Source: Flavobacteriales bacterium
GTDB lineage: Bacteria; Bacteroidota; Bacteroidia; Flavobacteriales; Flavobacteriaceae
Assembly (NCBI GenBank): GCA_015494775.1
Contig: WGAP01000011.1
Coordinates: forward strand, 1-16,828
Length of the DNA: 16,828 nucleotides
Direction of reading: 5' to 3'
The position numbers and the translations under genes were made by a program. The notes beneath the pieces were generated by a model. It was not told the origin of the DNA. It searched no databases and saw only the letters and a list, made by a program, of their open reading frames with translations. This document shows, piece after piece, positions 9,289-16,828 of the stretch (within the stretch, counting starts at the first letter, position 1; every line of letters starts with the position of its first letter).

Positions 9289-9303
9289 ATAACTAAAAGT
9301 TAT
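9289..9303. promoter_or_regulatory. Candidate LysR-type operator (T-N11-A dyad) on the regulator stop codon
   Basis: ATAACT-AAA-AGTTAT is a perfect 6-bp inverted repeat with a 3-nt spacer, and its inner 13 bases are T-N11-A with full dyad symmetry, the classic LysR-family box. Its centre (9296) is about 64 nt upstream of the predicted transporter transcription start, the usual place for the activator recognition site. It overlaps the last codons and stop codon (9293-9295) of the LysR gene itself. Confidence 0.5.
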
Positions 9304-10180
9304 AATGCAAGGCGAAGCGAATAAATAATTCGGTTAACGGATTCTGTTGTCCTTCGGGATAGATGAAGTAAAAATTCCGCTTAATGTCCAAATCCCGGAT
9401 ACGAATGATTTTGAGTTCGTTTCGCACCAATTCCTTTTGGATGCTTTGCACGGACAAAAAAGCAAAGCAACCGGTGTGTAAAATATAATTTTTGATGCCC
9501 TCGGTGCTGCCGAAACGCATTTCCACCTTCAAATCACCGGGACGTAGGTTTTTTTGTTTCAAATAATGGGCCACCACCTCCAATGTGCCCGACCCCGCTT
9601 CGCGCAAAATCAACGGAAGCCCGGGCAAGTCCGTTATGCTTATTTCGTCGCCCTCCACTCGCCGGTTTCGGCTGTTGGCCACCAACACGATACGGTCTTC
9701 AAGGAATTTTACATAGTGAACCCCGCTCCGTTTGGATTGGCCTTCGATGATGCCCAAATCAATCTCGGCATTGTCCAAGGCCCGTTCGATTTGTTGGGTA
9801 TTGCCATTGATTACGCTTACGGCCAAGTCGGGAAAGCGGGATTTGAACCCGCCCATAAGCCGGGGCAAAACATAATGGGTCATCGTGGTGCTTGCGCCGA
9901 TTTTGAGTTTACCCTTCCGCTGGTGGCGCAAAGCGCTCAGGGCAAAATCCATCCGGTTGTAGGCGTCTTCGATTTCCCGGACGTATTTGAGCATCGTCCG
10001 CCCCGCCTCGGTGAGCGCGATTCTATTGCCTTTGCGATGAAAAAGTTTGACGCCGAATTCCTCTTCCAATTTGTTGATATGCTTGGTAACGGCCGGTTGG
10101 GTGATAAACAATTCCTTGGCCGCTTGGGTAAAACTTAGTTTTTCGGCTACTTTCTTGAAGGTTTTCAGGCGGAAATCCAT
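9293..10180 (-). CDS. LysR-type transcriptional regulator, likely controller of the adjacent transporter
   Basis: The 295-residue length is typical of the LysR family. Residues 1-60 form the winged helix-turn-helix: FTQAAKELFITQPAVTKHINKLEEEFGVKLFHRKGNRIALTEAG is the family signature pattern, here pointed out by its core A20-A21, Q28-P29-A30-V31 and L46-F47-H48-R49. Residues from about 88 onwards form the two-lobed co-inducer domain (it opens KLKIGASTTMTHYVLP). I use ATG at 10180 because it begins MDFRLKTFKKVAEK, the normal N-terminus; the frame is open for 60 further codons upstream, but these run into the GC-rich non-coding island. CysB/CbbR-like members sense sulfur or carbon metabolites, so a sulfur-related inducer is plausible but inferred only from the transporter next door. 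It is transcribed in the same direction as the transporter with an 89-bp gap, not divergently as is common. Confidence 0.93.
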   Translation of the reverse strand: MDFRLKTFKKVAEKLSFTQAAKELFITQPAVTKHINKLEEEFGVKLFHRKGNRIALTEAGRTMLKYVREIEDAYNRMDFALSALRHQRKGKLKIGASTTMTHYVLPRLMGGFKSRFPDLAVSVINGNTQQIERALDNAEIDLGIIEGQSKRSGVHYVKFLEDRIVLVANSRNRRVEGDEISITDLPGLPLILREAGSGTLEVVAHYLKQKNLRPGDLKVEMRFGSTEGIKNYILHTGCFAFLSVQSIQKELVRNELKIIRIRDLDIKRNFYFIYPEGQQNPLTELFIRFALHYNF

Positions 10181-10199
10181 AGGAACGTCATAAGTTGAC

Positions 10200-10207
10200 C
10201 AAAGATA
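10200..10207 (-). promoter_or_regulatory. Promoter -7 element of the LysR-type gene
   Basis: On the minus strand the sequence is TATCTTTG, a perfect TAnnTTTG. It sits 19 nt before the start codon, predicting a short leader of roughly 12-14 nt. No TTTG occurs at the ideal upstream distance. A dyad TTTTG-CA-CAAAA (10213-10224) lies immediately upstream, within the space between -33 and -7, and could be an operator. Confidence 0.5.
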
Positions 10208-10239
10208 AAACCTTTTGCACAAAACATTAGGCATTTTAC

Positions 10240-10551
10240 AGGCGCTTCGGAGCCGCTGCGCGTCTCCTACGCGGCTCCGGGAACCTGCGGCTTCCACCGG
10301 CCACCGCCAAGGCCGCGCCTTGTTTCCCTCCGCGGCTTCACAAGCCGGCGCGCCTTGCAAGCGGCGGCGCTTGTCTTGTTCCGCGGCTCCGCGAGCCCTT
10401 CGGTCTCGCTTCGCGTGCTTCGGAGCCCTGACGGTCTCCTCGCAGTCCTCAGCGCCCCTTGGCGCTCCGCACGGCTTCGCGCCTGCGGTCGCTTCGGCGG
10501 TCGCCGGGCCGGCATCGCCGTCCCGGCTCCTTATCGGAAAACCCGCGCTTT
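10240..10551. repeat. GC-rich, hairpin-dense non-coding island
   Basis: About 310 bases are strikingly GC-rich compared with the AT-rich DNA on both sides. It contains a 9-bp inverted repeat with 14-nt loop (10248-10279, CGGAGCCGC / GCGGCTCCG), CGCGG-CT-CCGCG (10382-10393), AGCGCC-CCTT-GGCGCT (10451-10466) and GCCGG-G-CCGGC (10503-10513). The 11-mer GCTTCGGAGCC occurs twice (10244-10254 and 10417-10427), and GCGGTCGC twice (10485-10492, 10497-10504). Open frames through it have a biased Arg/Ala/Pro/Ser composition with no domain-like pattern, so I regard it as non-coding. It could be a decayed repeat element or a structured RNA region. Confidence 0.55.
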
Positions 10552-10712
10552 ATTATCAAAAAATAAATTGTAAATTATTGAAAATCAATTCAAAATTAAA
10601 ATTCAAAATTCATAATTAATCCACGCTTGTTTTCCCATGCAATACAATACATTTAAAAATCGCTCTCCTATAATTTTTACAATAGGAAAAGGTCTTTTGT
10701 TCGAATAAATCA
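10552..10712. other. AT-rich intergenic tract with a short tandem-like repeat
   Basis: Directly after the GC island the composition flips to strongly AT-rich. The 10-mer ATTCAAAATT occurs at 10588-10597 and again at 10601-10610 (13-bp period). The tract forms the 3' side of the minus-strand gene that ends at 10713. A weak stem TCCTAT/ATAGGA (10666-10671, 10682-10687) is present, but its T-run is displaced, so I do not call a terminator. Confidence 0.4.
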
Positions 10713-12185
10713 TCAATATATTTCCAACAACCTGCTCAATGTTTGTCCGTATTTTCCGGTCAAACGCAAAACATAAAGCCCGGGCGGTAATCCTTCCAAA
10801 TCCATCCCGTTTGCTTCTACTCTATTGAACAAACGCATCAAACGTCCGTCGCTACGATACAAAGCGGCCTGTTCAATGGCCTCCGTTGTGGATACATATA
10901 GGCGCCCGTGGGCCGGGTTGGGGTAAATTCGAACATCCGATTGCAAGTTTTCCTCCACTGCCACCTGGGTTTGTGCCCGGGCCACAAAGGTGTAAATCAC
11001 ATCCGGGTCGCTATTGCCGAAATCGCTTTTAAACATCACTTGCGTGCCATCGGGCGACGGTACCGGCATGGGCGATTTCAAATACGAAACAGCCGTACTG
11101 AAATGATGCCCGAAAAATTCCACCCTCTCCGTAGTGTCCAGGCGCACCGCCACTATCGTTCCCGAACGGGCCTGTTCGTCCTGGCTTACATACGCCCAGC
11201 CGGGCCGTTGCAAATTCCGGCACGAAATATGCCCTTCGCCGCCAAAATCTGCATTATCCGAAAGCTCTACCCGCTCCAAGTGGTCCAAATAATACATATT
11301 CAAGGTGCCTGTCGGCCCTGCAAATTGCACAAAGACCTCGTTGCCTTGGGTATCATAACCGAAATCTCCGTGATTTCCGTATCCTGCAATGCGTCGCAAA
11401 AATTGCATATCCTGCGTCCGATAAATTTCCACTCCGTAATGCCCGTTGAAAGGTAGTGTATCACTCGTTGTATTATGATCCCACATAATGCCTGTATATT
11501 GTCCCGACTGCGACACCGACACCCAGTCCACATAGCGCGGGTAGGTTTGCGTGGAATCGCCCCAAGCGCCCGCAAAGCGATGCCTAACGACCACCGAATC
11601 GGCTTGCAAATCGTATATCACCACATCCAAATCGGCGCCGGCATGGCAAGCCAAAGCTACAAAACGGTCGTTCCGGTCCATATTGCCTTCGCCCGGGCCC
11701 AACATCACGACCTGATAATCCGTTTGTGCCGAATCCGAAAGGTAAATATGGCCCGCCCGGTAAACCGAATCGGTGCTGATGCGGTAGTAGCGAATATCAC
11801 CATTCTGCCTGAACGACCAAATTTTGTCCGGGTCGGTATTGGACCAGTAGGACGGCCATATTTCGCTTCCCGGCAAATCGCGTATTTTATGATAATTTGT
11901 AGCATCATATATGGCCATAGAATAAAATTTATACATCGTGGCATCGGCATTCCATGGTTGAATTTTGGCATATTCGTGATGCGGATACCAATCCCATTCC
12001 GGCACATAATCCGTGATGCGCGTCAACACCACCGGCGAAGGCACTGCCGTATCGATAATACTGCCGTAAAGTGCCGGCAAGGCAGGCACCGAAGCAGGAT
12101 AATGACCGTAAACCGTATCCACCGGATATTGTGCGCTCAACATCCGGGCGAATATCAACAAAAATAAAGCAGCGGAATTTTTCAT
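10713..12185 (-). CDS. Secreted probable beta-propeller protein with T9SS C-terminal sorting domain
   Basis: I start this 490-residue protein at ATG 12185, which gives a classic signal peptide (MKNSAALFLLIFARMLSA, cleavage before QYPVD); the longer TTG start would add nine polar residues in front. There is no lipobox cysteine. The middle (about 20-400) has blade-like repeats with motifs such as DGTQVMFKSD, GHGD-like NHGDFGYDTQGNEVFVQ and GWAYVSQDEQ, resembling TolB/WD40-like propellers; no catalytic set is recognisable. Residues about 408-490 are a type A T9SS sorting domain: IYPNP (420-424), a GRL strand, LPPGLYVLRL (466-475) and a final short strand ending LLEIY. Such proteins cross the inner membrane by Sec and the outer membrane through SprA, where the domain is usually removed. 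The gene stands alone on its strand with its own promoter at 12229-12236. Its substrate or surface role is unknown. Confidence 0.88.
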   Translation of the reverse strand: MKNSAALFLLIFARMLSAQYPVDTVYGHYPASVPALPALYGSIIDTAVPSPVVLTRITDYVPEWDWYPHHEYAKIQPWNADATMYKFYSMAIYDATNYHKIRDLPGSEIWPSYWSNTDPDKIWSFRQNGDIRYYRISTDSVYRAGHIYLSDSAQTDYQVVMLGPGEGNMDRNDRFVALACHAGADLDVVIYDLQADSVVVRHRFAGAWGDSTQTYPRYVDWVSVSQSGQYTGIMWDHNTTSDTLPFNGHYGVEIYRTQDMQFLRRIAGYGNHGDFGYDTQGNEVFVQFAGPTGTLNMYYLDHLERVELSDNADFGGEGHISCRNLQRPGWAYVSQDEQARSGTIVAVRLDTTERVEFFGHHFSTAVSYLKSPMPVPSPDGTQVMFKSDFGNSDPDVIYTFVARAQTQVAVEENLQSDVRIYPNPAHGRLYVSTTEAIEQAALYRSDGRLMRLFNRVEANGMDLEGLPPGLYVLRLTGKYGQTLSRLLEIY

Positions 12186-12228
12186 TACACACTTATTAAT
12201 TTCAGTTTTCAAGCCAAATGCTCTTTTT

Positions 12229-12236
12229 CAAAGGTA
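12229..12236 (-). promoter_or_regulatory. Promoter -7 element of the T9SS cargo gene
   Basis: The minus strand reads TACCTTTG, a perfect TAnnTTTG, 43 nt before the ATG at 12185. No good TTTG lies at -33. The 103-bp divergent gap to the zinc-ribbon gene must hold both promoters; on the plus side only TATCTTTA at 12265-12272 (7 of 8 relative to consensus, 16 nt before the ATG) is visible. Confidence 0.45.
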
Positions 12237-12288
12237 ATGATTAATTCGCTTCCCGATTTTTCCTTATCTTTAATCCACAATTCCTCCT

Positions 12289-12654
12289 ATGGACACCGAA
12301 CGTAAATGCCTCTATTGCGGTGAACCCATTCTGGGGCGGGCCGACAAACGTTTTTGTTCGGACAGTTGCCGCAATGCCTACCACAACCAACGCAACCGCG
12401 AAACCAACCGGATGATACGCAACGTCAATCGCGTGCTCAAAAAAAATTGGCAAATCCTTACCCAATTGAACACGCATGAAAAGGCCCGCGTGCATCGCAA
12501 AACCCTGCTCAACAAGGGCTTCCGATTCGAATTCTACACCTCCTGCCATACCACCCGCAAAGGCGACACCTACTACTATGTTTATGACCAGGGCTACTTG
12601 CGTATGCGCGATTCGGATTTTTACCTTCTGGTAACCAAATCCATCGACATTTAA
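12289..12654 (+). CDS. Small conserved zinc-ribbon protein of unknown function
   Basis: The 121-residue protein begins with a compact Cys4 zinc site: C7-x2-C10 in CLYCGEP, and C23-x3-C27 in FCSDSCRNAYHN. The second half is basic at first (NRMIRNVNRVLKKNW) and then strand-like (FRFEFYTSCHTTRKGDTYYYVYDQGYLRM). I recognise this overall pattern from Bacteroidota proteins annotated only as hypothetical, with the zinc part resembling DUF2116-like ribbons. The basic stretch after the ribbon would suit nucleic-acid or ribosome contact, but that is inference. It is divergent from the T9SS cargo gene and 50 nt upstream of the acyltransferase, which has its own promoter element. Confidence 0.82.
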   Translation: MDTERKCLYCGEPILGRADKRFCSDSCRNAYHNQRNRETNRMIRNVNRVLKKNWQILTQLNTHEKARVHRKTLLNKGFRFEFYTSCHTTRKGDTYYYVYDQGYLRMRDSDFYLLVTKSIDI

Positions 12655-12675
12655 ACCGCTTCCCGCGCTTTTGAC

Positions 12676-12683
12676 TAACTTTG
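12676..12683 (+). promoter_or_regulatory. Promoter -7 element of the acyltransferase-uvrA operon
   Basis: TAACTTTG is a perfect TAnnTTTG match, ending 21 nt before the ATG at 12705. A TTTA at 12650-12653 is a weak -33 candidate with a 22-nt spacer. Because uvrA overlaps the acyltransferase, this element probably drives both genes. Confidence 0.55.
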
Positions 12684-12704
12684 CCATAATTAATTTTTTT
12701 GTCA

Positions 12705-13543
12705 ATGACGTCCCGAAATTCATCCCTTCGCGTGGATGTGGAAAAAATTATTCGCAGCCAAGACGACCCGCGCGTGCGCAATTTGCCGCGTCCGGTTATT
12801 CGTTTTATCAAATGGCTGATCAAAGAAGGCGAAATCAATCGCGGACTGGAACGTTTGGGACACTTAAAAAATTTCGATTTCATCGAAGCGGTCATCGATT
12901 ATTTGGATATCAAAATCGAAGCTCGCGGAACCGAAAATATTCCTTGGGACAAGGATTTGATATTCGTGGGCAATCACGCCCTGGGCGGCCCCGATTTTTT
13001 TGCCCTGATGCACGTGCTCAAAGACCATTTCACACGTGTCAATCACATGACCAACGACGTGTTGATGGGCATCAAACCCTTGGAAGACTTTTTTGTTCCG
13101 GTTAAAATCTTCGGCAAAAATCCACCCGAATACCGCCAAATGTACGAAGAACGCCTGGCCCAAAAAGGCATTCCCGTTACCATTTTCCCCTCGGGCGAAG
13201 TGGCCCGTTACCACAAAGGCCGGTGGGACGACGGCCTGTGGCGAAGCGGTTTTGTTCGCTTTGCGCGTCAATTCCGTAAAACGGTGGTTCCGTTTTTTAT
13301 TCCCACCCGTAATTCCCGGCTTTTCTATGCCGTCCACCGCATACGCACCCTGTTGGGCGTCAAGGCCAATTTGGAACTTTTTCTCCTGCCCCGTGAATTG
13401 CTCAAAATGCGCGGTAAAACCATCCGGATTTATTTCGGCGAGCCCTTGCCGCCCGAATTTTTCGACGATAGCCGGACCATACACCAATGGGCCGACGAAG
13501 TAAAAAAAATCGCCTATGCGCTGCCCGAAAAATTCCAAGACGA

Positions 13544-13547
<4 letters not shown>
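12705..13547 (+). CDS. PlsC-type lysophospholipid/glycerol acyltransferase
   Basis: The 280-residue protein belongs to the PlsC/LPLAT superfamily, which moves acyl groups onto lysolipids at the cytoplasmic face of the inner membrane. The catalytic block is GNHALGGPDFF with His91 and Asp97; the spacing is H-x5-D instead of the textbook H-x4-D, as I recall from a Bacteroidota/OlsF-like branch whose members read NHPLGGLDG. The second block is FPSGEVAR (161-168), followed by the hemolysin-type VVPFFIPTRNSRLFY (194-208) and a late IYFGEPLP (242-249). There is no clear N-terminal transmembrane helix. I chose ATG 12705 over the in-frame TTG 12699 two codons upstream. Its stop overlaps the uvrA start by ATGA. 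Substrate could be lysophosphatidate or the lyso form of an amino lipid (glycine- or ornithine-type); the sequence does not decide. Confidence 0.87.
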
Positions 13548-16351
<2,804 letters not shown>

Positions 16352-16447
16352 TTTTTTTGGGCGCCCCGGCGCCTGCGTTCGTGGCGGTTTTACCGCACGG
16401 CGAACGCTTCGGGACGACAGCGCGCCCTCGCATCCGCCGGCACTCAC
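16352..16447. other. GC-rich flank after uvrA with an imperfect hairpin
   Basis: After the uvrA stop comes a seven-T run, then two GGCGCC palindromes two bases apart (16360-16365, 16368-16373). Next is a two-part stem: GCGTTCG (16375-16381) pairs with CGAACGC (16401-16407), and inside it GCGGT (16384-16388) pairs with ACCGC (16392-16396) around a TTT loop. The T-run precedes the stems on the plus strand, so this is not a standard terminator for uvrA. Confidence 0.45.
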
Positions 16448-16609
16448 GCGTTGCAGCAAGCATAAAATGTCAGATAAGTCGAAGTTATTTTTGTCGAGAA
16501 CAAAGCTGGCAATCCGAAGGCATAGCCGTAGCTATGACGAGGGTTGTCTATGCCGTTATCGGCAAAAAGAACGAGACTTGGTGTGAATGTTTTATGCTTG
16601 CTGCAACGC
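16448..16609. repeat. 162-nt imperfect palindromic element with perfect 20-bp terminal inverted repeats
   Basis: The first 20 bases (16448-16467) are the exact reverse complement of the last 20 (16590-16609), beginning GCGTTGCAGCAAGC. Pairing continues inwards: TCA/TGA (16470-16472 with 16584-16586), AAGTC/GACTT (16476-16480, 16575-16579), GTT/AAC (16484-16486, 16570-16572), TTTTT/AAAAA (16488-16492, 16564-16568), then a 9-position helix with one G-T pair and one mismatch (16493-16501 with 16555-16563), and finally GGCATAG/CTATGCC (16519-16525, 16548-16554). The bulk of the element therefore folds into one long stem with a 17-nt bulge on the left arm. I find no coding pattern and no obvious target-site duplication. 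It could be a MITE-like element or a structured RNA. Confidence 0.75.
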
Positions 16610-16661
16610 CAGGCGCCGTCGGGCTGTCCGCTAATATTCAGCTTGGCGGCTCGCGGTTTTT

Positions 16662-16690
16662 GCGCGGGCGCGCGGCGCGCGCGCCCGCGC
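16662..16690. repeat. Perfect 13-bp GC-only inverted repeat
   Basis: GCGCGGGCGCGCG (16662-16674) and CGCGCGCCCGCGC (16678-16690) are exact reverse complements around a GCG loop. The 29 bases contain no A or T and are largely alternating G and C, so the segment should form a very stable hairpin and may be prone to left-handed DNA. Confidence 0.8.
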
Positions 16691-16724
16691 CCGCCCGTGC
16701 GTGGGGCTTCCTCCGGTCGCCTCG

Positions 16725-16732
16725 TATGTTTG
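16725..16732 (+). promoter_or_regulatory. Promoter -7 element at the right edge
   Basis: TATGTTTG is a perfect TAnnTTTG match followed by CAGCATG. The expected start of transcription falls around 16734-16739, practically on the ATG at 16737. No TTTG is seen 19-21 nt upstream, where the DNA is GC-rich. Confidence 0.45.
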
Positions 16733-16736
16733 CAGC

Positions 16737-16828
16737 ATGAAAAATTTTATAATTTTGTTTACATCCGAAACAAAAGGGAAAGAAGGTAAGAACCCTGGTC
16801 GACTAGGTACGTTTAACGATACCGTGGC
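16737..16828 (+). CDS. Possible start of an unidentified gene, cut by the window end
   Basis: From ATG 16737 the frame stays open to the last base for 30 codons (MKNFIILFTSETKGKEGK, then NPGRLGTFNDTV). I do not recognise it. The composition returns to normal AT-rich/moderate DNA right after the GC region, and a perfect -7 element lies 4 nt upstream of the ATG, so a transcript begins here; if this ATG is used the message is leaderless or nearly so. The N-terminus is not a convincing signal peptide. It could equally be a 5' leader or RNA gene whose real coding start lies outside the window. Confidence 0.3.
   Translation, partial: MKNFIILFTSETKGKEGKNPGRLGTFNDTV

Noticed and set aside
10181..10360. 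60-codon N-terminal extension of the LysR-type protein
   Set aside because: It runs through the promoter and into the GC-rich island, and the normal LysR N-terminus starts at ATG 10180.
10215..10619. 134-codon open frame in the GC-rich island
   Set aside because: Composition is Arg/Ala/Ser/Pro-biased with no plausible domain, and the DNA is full of small palindromes. Absence of stops is explained by high GC.
10666..10687. Possible terminator for the T9SS cargo gene (TCCTAT/ATAGGA)
   Set aside because: The stem is only six AT-rich pairs with a 10-nt loop, and the T-run on the minus strand is several bases beyond the stem.
11475..12167. 230-codon frame opposite the T9SS cargo gene
   Set aside because: It is a shadow of a gene with a signal peptide and sorting domain on the other strand; the translated product is His/Arg/Ile-rich without a domain.
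16352..16373. Possible uvrA terminator (T7 run with GGCGCC repeats)
   Set aside because: The T-run comes before, not after, the potential stem on the plus strand, and the loop between the GGCGCC copies would be only two bases.
16438..16619. Target-site duplication flanking the palindromic element
   Set aside because: The bases just outside the two arms do not match as a direct repeat of useful length, so insertion cannot be shown from this window.

Overview
The window looks like chromosomal DNA of a member of the Bacteroidota. The evidence is a complete sprA gene (outer-membrane translocon of the type IX secretion system, T9SS), a secreted protein with a T9SS C-terminal sorting domain, and several Bacteroidota-type promoter elements (TAnnTTTG at -7, in one case with TTTG about 20 nt upstream). 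The genus cannot be told. Coding DNA has a C/G-leaning third position, while short intergenic gaps are AT-rich.

Layout. Positions 1-261 hold the 3' end of an unidentified gene, followed by a strong intrinsic terminator (293-320). A new unit then runs ruvA (390-974) to sprA (995-8143), 20 nt apart. Converging on it from the right are, on the minus strand, a LysR-type regulator (9293-10180) and a YeeE/YedE-type sulfur transporter (8184-9203). A perfect T-N11-A dyad lies on the regulator's stop codon, about 64 nt upstream of the predicted transporter start site, which suggests direct control. Positions 10181-10712 hold no gene but contain a GC-rich hairpin-dense island next to an AT-rich tract. 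A minus-strand gene (10713-12185) encodes a probable beta-propeller protein exported by T9SS. On the plus strand follow a small zinc-ribbon protein (12289-12654), a PlsC-type acyltransferase (12705-13547), and uvrA (13544-16351), whose start codon overlaps the acyltransferase stop (ATGA).

The last 477 bases (16352-16828) hold a second GC-rich region. Embedded in it is a 162-nt imperfect palindrome (16448-16609) closed by perfect 20-bp terminal inverted repeats, followed by a 13-bp GC hairpin and a fresh promoter element leading into a possible open-ended gene.

Functional links: SprA would export the 10713-12185 product. RuvA and UvrA are recombination and repair proteins in unrelated operons. 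The regulator-transporter pair is a compact sulfur-uptake module. Most genes are ordinary core genes. The least explained parts are the 162-nt palindromic element and its GC-rich surroundings, the regulator box on a stop codon, and lineage-type losses of cysteines in the transporter and UvrA. I see no convincing new multi-gene defence or metabolic system.
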